From an uncultured Muribaculaceae bacterium (GTDB lineage: Bacteria; Bacteroidota; Bacteroidia; Bacteroidales; Muribaculaceae), in the NCBI GenBank assembly GCA_910578365.1, contig CAJTRC010000010.1, positions 1 through 49,322 of the forward strand: DNA of 49,322 bases, written 5' to 3'. The notes below the pieces were generated by a model, which saw only the letters and a list, made by a program, of their open reading frames with translations, did no database searches and had not been told where the DNA came from. Of this stretch, positions 9,585 through 18,125 are shown piece after piece. The stretch's first letter is position 1. Each line of letters opens with the position of its first letter. The translations under genes and the position numbers were made by a program.

Positions 9585-10055
9585 TCAGAATGATATTAGA
9601 TATTTAACTGATTTGCAGTCGGTGAAAGCGAATGTTTCGGGCTGCATCTCCACTGTCGGACGCTTGGCTCCCGGTGTCTTGACCTTTACGGGCACTTCAA
9701 TAGTGAAGGCGTCGTCGCTGTCGCTCACCTGCACCAGGGTGCCGCGCAGCTTGCGGCCGTCGCGGGTGAGTACTTCGACTTCGTTGCCGATATTCTTCAC
9801 ATACTGGCCCTTGACTTTGAATGGAGCTGTGAGCCCGGCACTGCCTACCTCGAGGGTGTAGTCTTCGATATCGCGGTCGAAAGCCGACTCGATTTTGCGC
9901 GTGATTGCCGCGCAGGTATCTATGTCGATACCCGATGTAGAGTCAAGCTCCACAACGATATCGTTCGTAGCCGACACTTTTATTTCTACCACAAACATGT
10001 CGGTGCCTTCGATTGCAGCCTCTACGGTGGATTTCAGTAATTCCTTGTCAATCAT
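9585..10055 (-). CDS. rimP: Ribosome maturation factor RimP
   Basis: RimP assists late assembly of the 30S subunit. The product is about 156 residues and has the family pattern VELDSTSGIDIDTCAAITRKIE, EVGSAGL and a C-terminal SH3-like domain. The expected SPGL-type motif reads SAGL here. A longer frame begins at a TTG six bases upstream, but the ATG at 10055 (MIDKELLK) is the better start. It is first in the rimP-nusA-infB operon. A promoter core lies at 10114-10122, with a strong hairpin between promoter and gene. Confidence 0.92.
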   Translation of the reverse strand: MIDKELLKSTVEAAIEGTDMFVVEIKVSATNDIVVELDSTSGIDIDTCAAITRKIESAFDRDIEDYTLEVGSAGLTAPFKVKGQYVKNIGNEVEVLTRDGRKLRGTLVQVSDSDDAFTIEVPVKVKTPGAKRPTVEMQPETFAFTDCKSVKYLISF

Positions 10056-10076
10056 TTTCAATATTTATATACAAAG

Positions 10077-10102
10077 CGGAGGGGGCACTGTTGCCCCCTC
10101 CG
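10077..10102 (-). terminator. Strong hairpin between the metal-permease gene and rimP
   Basis: An 11-bp G+C-rich stem (CGGAGGGGGCA / TGCCCCCTCCG) with a 4-base loop. It can terminate the transcript arriving from the upstream permease gene. However, the likely rimP promoter lies upstream of it, so the hairpin would also sit at the very 5' end of the rimP-nusA-infB mRNA. The T-tract on the minus strand is short (CTTTGTAT). Confidence 0.6.
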
Positions 10103-10113
10103 GTTCGAGTACT

Positions 10114-10122
10114 GCAAAATTA
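10114..10122 (-). promoter_or_regulatory. Promoter core of the rimP-nusA-infB operon
   Basis: The minus strand reads TAATTTTGC here, an exact TAnnTTTGC element. Transcription would start about 5-8 bases further on, just before the hairpin at 10077-10102. The leader to the rimP ATG would be about 50 bases. Confidence 0.65.
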
Positions 10123-10202
10123 ATAATAATTTGCCGAATATGCAAGTATTATCCGGCCCGTGGTAGCTTAGAACCGTAAAGCCGTACAATATTTAAATTT
10201 AT

Positions 10203-11030
10203 TTAATTTCTTTTATATAAAGTTAGCAGCTCGGCCACTGTACGCGCCAGCAAAAACACTGTCGCCATGCTCAGTACTATCAGCGCCGAGCAAGGCACAT
10301 CAATCAGTGTGCCGGCCATTAGACCGGCCACCGAGGTCAGCAAGGATATAACCATGCTCCAGAGCATCATCGGACCGAAGCGGCGGCACCATATCTCGGC
10401 GGTCATCATAGGCAGCGACAGCATGCTCATAAGCAGCATTACGCCCACCAGGCGTATTGTCAGCACTATGCACACGGCCACAAGCACCGTCATGGTGTAG
10501 GTGATGTAGCGTACGGGCAGGCCGCTGACTCGGGCAAAGTCGCGGTCGAAGGCGCAGGCCACTATCATTTTGTAACGCCTCAGGAAAAAGAGGCCTAACA
10601 CGGCGGTGTAGAGCGCAAACACCAGCAGGTCGGACGAATTGATTGTGAGGATGTTGCCGAACAGAAACGAGTTCAGTTCCGGCACGTATCCCGGAGTGAG
10701 GAACACAAACAGCACACCTACGGCCATGCCCAGGGCCCATATCACGGCTATGGCCGAGTCCTCGCGAATACGGAAGCGGCTCGATGCCCACTCTACCCCC
10801 AACGACGATACCACCGCCACTGCTGCCGCCATGGCCACCGGACTGACTCCGAGAAAGTAGCCCAGACCAAGACCGCCGAAGCAGGCATGCGTAACTCCAC
10901 CGCTTATAGCCACCAGACGGCGCGATATTATATAGGTGCCGATGGCTGCGGCGCATATGCTGATAAGTATTACGCCCGCTATGGCGTAGCGGAAGAAGTC
11001 GTATTGCAGGTATGTAGTTATTTCGCTCAT
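10203..11030 (-). CDS. Metal-ion ABC transporter permease (ZnuB/MntB family, ABC-3)
   Basis: A polytopic inner-membrane protein of 275 residues with about seven or eight hydrophobic segments and the ABC-3 family pattern near the N-terminus (ISRRLVAISGGVTHACFGGLGLG). It would form the channel of a zinc, manganese or iron uptake transporter. No ATPase or substrate-binding partner gene lies next to it, which is unusual; the partners may be elsewhere on the chromosome. It starts 32 bases after the small anchored protein gene and is probably co-transcribed from aroA. Family is confident; the metal cannot be told from the sequence. Confidence 0.88.
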   Translation of the reverse strand: MSEITTYLQYDFFRYAIAGVILISICAAAIGTYIISRRLVAISGGVTHACFGGLGLGYFLGVSPVAMAAAVAVVSSLGVEWASSRFRIREDSAIAVIWALGMAVGVLFVFLTPGYVPELNSFLFGNILTINSSDLLVFALYTAVLGLFFLRRYKMIVACAFDRDFARVSGLPVRYITYTMTVLVAVCIVLTIRLVGVMLLMSMLSLPMMTAEIWCRRFGPMMLWSMVISLLTSVAGLMAGTLIDVPCSALIVLSMATVFLLARTVAELLTLYKRN

Positions 11031-11062
11031 TTCTTTGTATATATGAAACTCTGCCGTGGCTG

Positions 11063-11491
11063 CTATCGCGAGCGCCTGTGCTCGTCGATAAGCATTATGA
11101 ATTCGTCGCGGACGTCGTCGGGCAGGTTTATGCCACGTAGCTGTATGCTGCGGCCCCAGCCGGCAAGGTCGTCGGGCAGCAGGGTCTGAAGTATGTCGCG
11201 GAACTCGTCTTTTTCGTCCTCGGTGTATTCATGGGCTTTACGGCCCGCGAAGCGGTCGAGTTCTTCGTCTTCGTAATATTCAATGCCCTCGGAGAGCGCA
11301 GTCAGCAGCGAGTCGCGCTCACAACTGTAGTGCTGTCCGCAGCACTCCTCGTCGCTGTCAGCGACAGTGCTGTCAGAGTCGGCCACAGGTTCTGTAACAT
11401 CGCTCTGTTCAGGTGTCTGCCTGCGGTCGAGCAACCACAGCAGGCCTCCCACCACAACCAGTGCGGCTAATATGATGGCGGCAACCTGCAT
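11063..11491 (-). CDS. Small membrane-anchored protein, function unknown
   Basis: A 142-residue protein. Residues 2-20 form one hydrophobic segment, probably an N-terminal membrane anchor. An Asp/Ser/Val-rich linker follows, then a conserved-looking cysteine block (EECCGQHYSCERDSLL) and an acidic helical region ending in DEFIMLIDEHRRSR. I recall similar small proteins next to aroA in Bacteroidales, sometimes labelled phospholipase, but no lipase motif is visible and I do not adopt that name. The ATG overlaps the aroA stop codon by one base (TGATG), so translational coupling with aroA is likely. Confidence 0.75.
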   Translation of the reverse strand: MQVAAIILAALVVVGGLLWLLDRRQTPEQSDVTEPVADSDSTVADSDEECCGQHYSCERDSLLTALSEGIEYYEDEELDRFAGRKAHEYTEDEKDEFRDILQTLLPDDLAGWGRSIQLRGINLPDDVRDEFIMLIDEHRRSR

Positions 11492-12723
11492 CAGGCTTCT
11501 TCCACGGGTTCAACGGTGAATCCGGCTTCGCGGAGCTGATTCCAGAAGTCGGGATACGATTTTTCCACCACCTCGGCGTCGCGTATAATCATGCCCGGGG
11601 CGAATGCCGCCAGCGGAGCAAAGGCCATAGCCATGCGGTGGTCGCCGCAGGGATCGATTTCGGGCAACTGCATCACAGGCACGCGCTGCCCCTCCCACAT
11701 CAATGTATCAGCTCCCTCAATTTCGGCTACAACGCCTATTTTAAGCAGTTCGCGGCGTAAGGCTTCAAGCCGGTCGCATTCTTTAATACGCAGATTCTGC
11801 AGACCGCTCAGGCGGAAGGGGACAGCCAGGGCGGCTGCCGTCACGGCAAATGCAGGCGTCAGGTCGGGATTCTGGCTTAGGTCGAGTTCGAGGCGCCCCC
11901 ACAAGTCGGGAGTGGCGCTGAGTTCGAGATTGCCGTCAAATTCGCTCAGCACGCCCAGACGAGGCATGAGTGCACACAGGCAACGGTCGCCCTGAAGGTC
12001 GTCGGCTCCAAGCCCCGGCAGAGTGACCCATCCGGCGGTTATAGCCGCAATTTCATACCAGTAGGACGCCGCAGTCCAGTCGAGTTCCACGGGGCGGTCA
12101 TCGACAACTGTATATCGGCCAGGTGCAAGATTGATGTCGTACCGTTCGATATCGGCGCTTACGCCCCGGCGACGCATCATCTCGGCGGTCATTTTTATAT
12201 ATGGCATGCTTACGGCCTCGCCTTCAAGGCGCAGGCACAGCTCCGATTCAAGCATAGGAGCTATCAACATCAGCGCCGTGATGAACTGCGACGACACCGT
12301 AGGGTCGATGGCCAAGGAGCCGCCCGAAAGGCGTTTTCCGCTTATTTTCAGCGGAGCATAGCCATCTTCGCCCAGATAGTTAATTTCGGCGCCAAGCTGT
12401 CGGAGAGCGTCGACAAGTATGCCCATCGGACGGCGTCGCAGCGATGCGTTGCCGTCGAGCACCACTTCGCTGCCGGGGATGGCGGCGAAGTAGGCTGTCA
12501 GCAGGCGCAGGGCGGTGCCGCCTGCATGGAGGTCGATTTCGCCCTTGCCGCATGCGAGTGCGGCGGCAAGGACCTTGATGTCGTCGCAAGGCTGCTCCGG
12601 ATTACACGGCTCAGCACCTGCGATGGCATCGATTATCATCTTGCGGGCCAAGTACGACTTGCTCTGCGGCAGTTTTACAGTGGCCTCGAGTATTTCTTCG
12701 GGTGCGGATATGCGGTAGTTCAT
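11491..12723 (-). CDS. aroA: 3-phosphoshikimate 1-carboxyvinyltransferase (EPSP synthase)
   Basis: This cytosolic enzyme joins phosphoenolpyruvate and shikimate-3-phosphate in the sixth step of the shikimate pathway. The 410-residue product has the N-terminal KLPQSKSYLARKMI block, GGTALRLLTAYFA, the substrate-binding SGKRLSGG and SSQFITALML stretches, and the late motif RIKECDRLEALRRELLKIG followed by DHRMAMAFAPLA. It is slightly shorter than the E. coli enzyme (about 427). It overlaps the downstream small membrane protein gene by one base, so these probably form one transcript that continues to the metal permease. Confidence 0.93.
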   Translation of the reverse strand: MNYRISAPEEILEATVKLPQSKSYLARKMIIDAIAGAEPCNPEQPCDDIKVLAAALACGKGEIDLHAGGTALRLLTAYFAAIPGSEVVLDGNASLRRRPMGILVDALRQLGAEINYLGEDGYAPLKISGKRLSGGSLAIDPTVSSQFITALMLIAPMLESELCLRLEGEAVSMPYIKMTAEMMRRRGVSADIERYDINLAPGRYTVVDDRPVELDWTAASYWYEIAAITAGWVTLPGLGADDLQGDRCLCALMPRLGVLSEFDGNLELSATPDLWGRLELDLSQNPDLTPAFAVTAAALAVPFRLSGLQNLRIKECDRLEALRRELLKIGVVAEIEGADTLMWEGQRVPVMQLPEIDPCGDHRMAMAFAPLAAFAPGMIIRDAEVVEKSYPDFWNQLREAGFTVEPVEEA

Positions 12724-12934
12724 GCTTCGACTTACAGCTTGTTTAATAACTTATGTTAATACGCTCAAATGATGCAAAACCAAAGCTGACTTTAACATTA
12801 TTATGAAACATTATACTTTATGAGTTTAAAACATTCAATAAATTACCGCCGGCCCGACCACTCTTCGGCGCTTTTGCGACTGACGCTCCGGCAGAGTGGC
12901 TGCAGCCACGCACTCTTCTCAATCCAAAAACGGC
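12724..12934. other. Intergenic region between the C-S lyase gene and aroA
   Basis: 211 bases without a convincing gene. The half next to aroA is A+T-rich and would carry its promoter, but no clear TAnnTTTG core on the minus strand was identified. The half next to the lyase gene contains the perfect palindrome GTGGCTGCAGCCAC (about 12896-12909) and flanking AGAGTG/CACTCT repeats. These could form a termination hairpin, though without a T-run. Confidence 0.35.
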
Positions 12935-14158
12935 TCAACGATTGGCCGCTTTCGCATTAACATCAGTTGTTAGACAAGCGCTTATAACGGCGTCGCGGAT
13001 TTTAGCAAGAGCATCGGCGAGCACACAGCGCGGTGTGCCAATGTTCAGGCGCGCGAAACCTTCGCCCTGACGTCCGAACATGGTACCGTCGTTGAGGGCT
13101 ATGTGGGCATGGTCGAGCAGCAGGCTCATAAGCTGTTCCTGGCTCAGACCCAGGCCACGGAAGTCGACCCACAGCAGGAACGAGGCCTGCGGCTCTACGA
13201 TGGTCACGCCGGGCACCTCGCGGGCCAGGAAGTCGCGGGTAAAGTCGATATTGGCCTGCACGTATTCAAGCATCTGGTCGAGCCACTCCTCGCCGTTGCG
13301 GTAGGCGGCTTCGGCACCGATGGTCGAAATCATGGGAGGGGCGCTGAATTCGTTCACTTCCAGCCAGCGGTAGAAGCCCTGACGGAGTTCGGGATTTTTT
13401 ACAATCATCCACGAGCTTACAAGACCGGGGATGTTGAAAGTCTTTGAGGGGGCGCCCAAAGTCACCGACACTGCAGCTGCGGCCTCGCTGACCGATGCGA
13501 AGGGGATGTGCGGACGGTTGCCCAGCATAAGGTCACCGTGGATTTCGTCGCTCACCACCACCATGCCGTTCTCGCGGGCTATGCGCGCTACGGTCTGCAA
13601 TGTGTGGGTATCCCACTGTATGCCTATTGGGTTGTGGGGGTTGCACAGTATCATCATCTTGGGCTTGTGCAGGCGCACCTGCTCTTCGAGGCCCTCAAGG
13701 TCCATGCGATATTCGCCGTTTTCGGCTATAAGCGGATTTTCGATTACGTTGCGGTGGTTGCCTTCGATTACAATTCTGAAGGGGTGGTATACCGGCGGCT
13801 GGATGAGAATGCCGTCACCTTCGCGTGTGAAGTAATTAACAGCCAGGCCTATGCCCTTGACCACGCCGGGCACAAAAGCGAGTTCGTCGCGTTTTACCTG
13901 GAAGTGATGGCGGTGGCGCTGCCAGTCGATAATCGAATTCCAGTACGATTCGGGGCAGTACGAATAGCCCAGCACCGGATGCCGCAGGCGCTGTATCAGG
14001 GCGTTAGTAATTTCGGGGCATACAGCGAAATCAAGGTCGGCAATCCACAGCGGGGTCACGTCGTGGCGTCCGAATATGATGTCGAGCTGTTCGAGCTTGG
14101 TAGCTCCTGTGCCCTGACGATCGATAACACAATCGAAATCGTAGATTCTCTTTTCCAT
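12935..14158 (-). CDS. MalY/PatB-type PLP-dependent cystathionine beta-lyase / aminotransferase
   Basis: A fold-type I PLP enzyme of 407 residues. Visible signatures are PLWIADLDFAVCPEI near the N-terminus, CNPHNPIG (172-179), SDEIHGDL (203-210) and the Schiff-base lysine in APSKTFNIPGL (Lys239). This pattern is that of MalY/PatB C-S lyases, which cleave cystathionine or related thioethers to a thiol, pyruvate and ammonia. In E. coli MalY also binds the regulator MalT, which cannot be assumed here. It lies 36 bases downstream of the polyprenyl synthase gene on the same strand. Exact substrate is not determined. Confidence 0.88.
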   Translation of the reverse strand: MEKRIYDFDCVIDRQGTGATKLEQLDIIFGRHDVTPLWIADLDFAVCPEITNALIQRLRHPVLGYSYCPESYWNSIIDWQRHRHHFQVKRDELAFVPGVVKGIGLAVNYFTREGDGILIQPPVYHPFRIVIEGNHRNVIENPLIAENGEYRMDLEGLEEQVRLHKPKMMILCNPHNPIGIQWDTHTLQTVARIARENGMVVVSDEIHGDLMLGNRPHIPFASVSEAAAAVSVTLGAPSKTFNIPGLVSSWMIVKNPELRQGFYRWLEVNEFSAPPMISTIGAEAAYRNGEEWLDQMLEYVQANIDFTRDFLAREVPGVTIVEPQASFLLWVDFRGLGLSQEQLMSLLLDHAHIALNDGTMFGRQGEGFARLNIGTPRCVLADALAKIRDAVISACLTTDVNAKAANR

Positions 14159-14194
14159 TTTCAGTGTATAGGTGGTTCAGATTTAAGGATGTAT

Positions 14195-15169
14195 CTAATA
14201 TTTTCGCGTGATGATGAAGTCGAACAAGTCGCCTAACAGCTGTCGGGCGCGGCAGTCGGCAAATGTGCCGAGTAGTATCATGGCTTCGTCGCGCAGACGG
14301 TGCATCTGCTCGTAGCAGTAGTCGATGCCACCGTTGTCGCGGGCGTATCTCATCAGTGTTTCTATTTCATGTTCATCGAGCTGCTCCTTGCGCGATAAGG
14401 CCACCATGGCATCGTGGTCGGGAGCGTCGGGTCGCAGCAGCACACTCAGCAGAGGCAGAGTAATCTTGCCTTCGCGCAGGTCGTTGCCTGTGGGTTTGCC
14501 CACAAGTGCGGAGTCGTAGTAGTCGAATATGTCGTCGCGCATCTGAAAGCAGAGGCCCAGCAGTTCGGTAAAGCGCGAGAGGCGTTCCAGACGTTCGCCG
14601 TCGACCCCGGAGGCATAGCAGCCCATCCGGGCGCATGCCACAAACAGCGAGGCGGTTTTGTAGTTGATAATCTGGAAATAGGCCTCCTCGGTGAGGGTGT
14701 GGTAGCGGGCGTTGAAAATCTGGTCGATTTCGCCCAGCGACAGCAGTTTGCCCAGATGGCATAGCGAGTCGATGATGCGTATATCTTTGGTAGCTATGGC
14801 CTGCTGCATTGCCGACGACACAAAGAAGTCGCCCACAAGCACTGCTATATGATTATCCCACACCGAGTTGATGGTGGGGCGGTTACGGCGGGTCTTGGCC
14901 TCATCCACCACGTCGTCGTGGATAAGCGAGGCGTTGTGAAGCAGCTCCACAGCCGCTGCTGCCGAAAGTACGGTGTCGGAAACAGGCCCGAACAGCTTGG
15001 CACTGAGCATCACTATGATGGGGCGGATGAGCTTGCCCTTGCTCTGCAGATAGTTCTCGATTACCTGGTTCATCAGTTCGTTCGATGAACTAAGCTGGTC
15101 GGATATCAGCCGATTCAGACGCTTTAGCTCAGGGGCTATTTCTTGTTGTATGACTTCGAGTGTGGACAT
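14195..15169 (-). CDS. Polyprenyl diphosphate synthase (quinone side-chain type)
   Basis: A trans-prenyltransferase that extends isoprenoid chains with isopentenyl diphosphate. Both aspartate-rich motifs are present: LIHDDVVDEAKTRRNRPT and QMRDDIFDYY, with GKLIRPIIVML before and KTASLFVACARMG between them. The 324-residue product is the length of octaprenyl/solanesyl-type synthases supplying the menaquinone tail (inferred for a Bacteroidota cell). A frame opens 48 bases further upstream, but the ATG at 15169 (MSTLEVIQQEI) follows the promoter core at 15186 and is the better start. It is divergent from polA. Confidence 0.9.
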   Translation of the reverse strand: MSTLEVIQQEIAPELKRLNRLISDQLSSSNELMNQVIENYLQSKGKLIRPIIVMLSAKLFGPVSDTVLSAAAAVELLHNASLIHDDVVDEAKTRRNRPTINSVWDNHIAVLVGDFFVSSAMQQAIATKDIRIIDSLCHLGKLLSLGEIDQIFNARYHTLTEEAYFQIINYKTASLFVACARMGCYASGVDGERLERLSRFTELLGLCFQMRDDIFDYYDSALVGKPTGNDLREGKITLPLLSVLLRPDAPDHDAMVALSRKEQLDEHEIETLMRYARDNGGIDYCYEQMHRLRDEAMILLGTFADCRARQLLGDLFDFIITRKY

Positions 15170-15185
15170 ATTCGTTTTTGATAGC

Positions 15186-15193
15186 ACAAAATT
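15186..15193 (-). promoter_or_regulatory. Promoter core of the polyprenyl synthase gene
   Basis: The minus strand reads TAATTTTG. It ends 16 bases upstream of the chosen ATG and supports the shorter start of the synthase. Confidence 0.55.
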
Positions 15194-15248
15194 AGTAATT
15201 TCCCTCGAAAAATCCACTCTAAATAGAGTCGAAACGTGAGATTATTTG

Positions 15249-15256
15249 TAATTTTG
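15249..15256 (+). promoter_or_regulatory. Promoter core of polA
   Basis: TAATTTTG lies 16 bases before the polA ATG at 15273 and predicts a leader of about 10 bases. It is divergent to the synthase promoter 55 bases away. Confidence 0.55.
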
Positions 15257-15272
15257 GACAAAATTTACTCAA

Positions 15273-18032
15273 ATGACCGACCGACGACTATTCCTGCTCG
15301 ACGCATATGCGTTGATTTATCGTGCATATTATGCCCTGATGCGCTCGCCCCGAAACAGCGCTCTCGGATTCAATACTGCAGCCATTTTCGGCTTCTGCAA
15401 TACTCTCGACGAGATTCTGCGCAAAGAGAATCCCGACTATATCGCTGTGTGTTTCGACCCGCCGGGAGGCAAGACTTTCCGCCATGAGGAATATCCGGAA
15501 TACAAAGCCGGACGCGACAAACAGCCCGAGGACATTACCATGAGTGTGCCCTGGATCAAGCGCCTGCTGCAGGCTTACCGCATTCCGGCCATAGAGATGG
15601 AACGCTACGAGGCCGACGATGTAATTGGCACTCTCGCCCGGAAAGCCGCCGCCGAAGGATTCACAACCTACATGATGACACCCGACAAGGACTACGGTCA
15701 GCTGGTCGACGACAACACTTTCATGTATCGCCCGCCCACAGGCGGCAAGGGATTTGAAATCCGGGGGCCCAAAGAGGTATGCGAACGATATGGCATAGAA
15801 TCGCCCCGGCAGGTAATCGACATGCTCGCACTGGAAGGCGATGCCGCCGACAATATCCCCGGCTGTCCGGGAGTGGGCGAGAAGACTGCCGCAAAGCTTA
15901 TAGCCGAATGGGGCTCGGTGGAGAACATGCTCGAGCATGCCGCCGAAATAAAGGGGGCGACAGGCCGGAAGGTGGCCGAAAACGCCGAAATGATTCTTTT
16001 CTCCAAGCGACTGGCCACCATATGCACCGATGTATCGGTGGATGTGAGTCTTGACGAACTGAAACGCCGCGAACCCGACGTAAAGGCATTGCTGGAACTC
16101 TTCGGGCAACTCGATTTCCGTACTCTGGCCAGCCGGTTGCGCAATACCGAGCCAGACCGGAGCGCCGATGATAACAGACAGGCCGCCGACAGTTCGGCCG
16201 ATATGGGTCTGTTTGGACTTGACTATGACGGCGAGGCTACGGCAGCTTCAGAGGCCCCGTCAGATTTCGAACTGCTTACCGACTGCGAGGCCGTAAGCAG
16301 CGCCATAGCGGAGGCTCTGGCACAGCCCTATGCCGCAGCTCTGCTGCTGTGCAGCGGCGCCGACGAAGCCATGACTGCCCAATGGCATGGCGTGGCTCTG
16401 AGTTTCGGCAAGCGCACCGCCTACATAGCCCTGCCGCAGTTCGACAGCCGCAGCGAAATGCTGACCCTGCTCGAACCGCTGTGGAACAATTCCGTCACCA
16501 CCATTATCAGCGACAATGTAAAGCGCGACTATGTGGTGCTTCACCGCCACGGCATTGCTTTCACAGCAAGCTATTTCGACACTTCGCTGGCCCACTACCT
16601 GATTGCCCCCGAAAGCCGCCACGACCTGCCGGAACTCTCGCACAGCTACCTCAATACCGACACCGTGGAGTACGGCCTAACCGCCAACGAACGCCAGAAA
16701 CTTTATGCCGCTCCATCCGACCAGGCCATAAAGGCCCGCTGCCAGGCCGCGGCCGCGGCTCTGAATCTGCGTGAGCCTCTGCTGGCCGACATCGACAAGG
16801 ACAGACTGCGCAATCTGCTCTACGACATCGAACTGCCCTTCGCCATGGTTCTGGCTAAGATGGAACTGGCCGGAGTGCGCATCGACTCGCAGATGCTCGC
16901 CTCTATGTCGCGCTCGCTTACCGCCCGGCTGGCCGACATCGAACAGGAAGTTTTCCGACTGGCCGGCCATGCGTTCAACATCGGTTCACCCTCGCAGGTA
17001 GGCGAGGTCCTGTTCGGCGAGCTGCAAATCGACCCCAAGGCCAAACGCACCAAACGCGGCGCATGGAGCACCACCGAGGATATTCTGGAGAAGTACAGCA
17101 AGCAGAACCCTATAGTGCAGCTGATACTGGACTACCGCGGTGTAAAAAAGCTCCTGGCTACTTATATCGACGCCCTGCCCAAATTGGAGAATCCGGCTAC
17201 AGGCAAGATACACACTACATTCAACCAGACCGGTACAGCCACAGGCCGTATATCGTCGAATAATCCCAATCTGCAAAATATACCTGTACGCACTGATGCC
17301 GGACGTGAAATCCGCCGTGCCTTTGTGCCCGACCGCGGACACCTGATGATGGCCGCCGACTACTCGCAGATTGAACTAAGGCTGATGGCCCACATAAGTG
17401 GTGACGAAGCCATGATTGACGCTTTCCTCAGCGGCGAAGACTTTCACCGCGCCACTGCGGCCAAGATTTATCATCTGCCGCTGCCGGATGTCACCGACAG
17501 CCAACGAAGGGCCGCCAAAACAGCCAATTTCGGCATTATCTACGGTATCTCGGCCTTTGGACTTAGCGAACGCCTGGGCATACCGCGCGGCGAGGCCAAG
17601 GAGCTTATCGAGGGATATCTGCGCACCTATCCGGGAGTGAAGCAGTATATGGACGATGCAATCGAAAAGGCGCGGCACGACGAGGCTGTAAGCACCGTGA
17701 TGGGACGCCGCCGCATGTTGCCTGACATCAATTCGCGAAACGCCGTGGTTCGCGGATATGCTGAGCGAAACGCCATCAACGCACCGCTGCAAGGCTCGGC
17801 GGCCGACATAATCAAAAAGGCCATGATTGCCATAGCGCACCGCCTGGAAAGCGAACACTTCGAATCAAAAATGATTCTGCAAGTGCACGACGAACTGGTA
17901 TTCGATGTAGTGCCGTCGGAACTGGAGCGCCTCAAAGCCATGGTGGTCGAAGAGATGCAGGGTGCCTTCAGCGGTCGTGTTCCGCTCACAGTGGGCGTAG
18001 GTATCGCCGACAACTGGCTCGACGCGCATTGA
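15273..18032 (+). CDS. polA: DNA polymerase I
   Basis: Pol I removes RNA primers and fills gaps in replication and repair. Residues 1-290 form the 5'-3' exonuclease (LLDAYALIYRAYYAL, RYEADDVIGTLA, GDAADNIPGCPGVGEKTA). Residues 505-919 form the polymerase domain with motif A DYSQIELR (696-703), motif B RRAAKTANFGIIYG (745-758) and motif C QVHDELVF (870-877). The middle 3'-5' exonuclease domain is present, but the acidic residues at ExoI and ExoIII appear replaced: LLCSG near 358-362 instead of a DxE, and YAAPSD near 478-483. The ExoII aspartate (Asp419, KRDYVVL) remains. Proofreading is therefore probably lost, by hand alignment. Confidence 0.97.
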   Translation: MTDRRLFLLDAYALIYRAYYALMRSPRNSALGFNTAAIFGFCNTLDEILRKENPDYIAVCFDPPGGKTFRHEEYPEYKAGRDKQPEDITMSVPWIKRLLQAYRIPAIEMERYEADDVIGTLARKAAAEGFTTYMMTPDKDYGQLVDDNTFMYRPPTGGKGFEIRGPKEVCERYGIESPRQVIDMLALEGDAADNIPGCPGVGEKTAAKLIAEWGSVENMLEHAAEIKGATGRKVAENAEMILFSKRLATICTDVSVDVSLDELKRREPDVKALLELFGQLDFRTLASRLRNTEPDRSADDNRQAADSSADMGLFGLDYDGEATAASEAPSDFELLTDCEAVSSAIAEALAQPYAAALLLCSGADEAMTAQWHGVALSFGKRTAYIALPQFDSRSEMLTLLEPLWNNSVTTIISDNVKRDYVVLHRHGIAFTASYFDTSLAHYLIAPESRHDLPELSHSYLNTDTVEYGLTANERQKLYAAPSDQAIKARCQAAAAALNLREPLLADIDKDRLRNLLYDIELPFAMVLAKMELAGVRIDSQMLASMSRSLTARLADIEQEVFRLAGHAFNIGSPSQVGEVLFGELQIDPKAKRTKRGAWSTTEDILEKYSKQNPIVQLILDYRGVKKLLATYIDALPKLENPATGKIHTTFNQTGTATGRISSNNPNLQNIPVRTDAGREIRRAFVPDRGHLMMAADYSQIELRLMAHISGDEAMIDAFLSGEDFHRATAAKIYHLPLPDVTDSQRRAAKTANFGIIYGISAFGLSERLGIPRGEAKELIEGYLRTYPGVKQYMDDAIEKARHDEAVSTVMGRRRMLPDINSRNAVVRGYAERNAINAPLQGSAADIIKKAMIAIAHRLESEHFESKMILQVHDELVFDVVPSELERLKAMVVEEMQGAFSGRVPLTVGVGIADNWLDAH

Positions 18033-18071
18033 CGGCATAGTGCGGCTGTAGCCTAACTAACTAAACCAAAA

Positions 18072-18099
18072 CGCGGGCGCTCCGGTTGGAGCGCCCGCG
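18072..18099. terminator. Bidirectional terminator between polA and the secreted protein gene
   Basis: A perfect 12-bp stem, CGCGGGCGCTCC / GGAGCGCCCGCG, with a GGTT loop between two convergent genes. No long T-run on either side, but position and strength fit a shared terminator. Confidence 0.7.
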
Positions 18100-18125
18100 C
18101 TGTATTATAGACGGGATTATACTAT

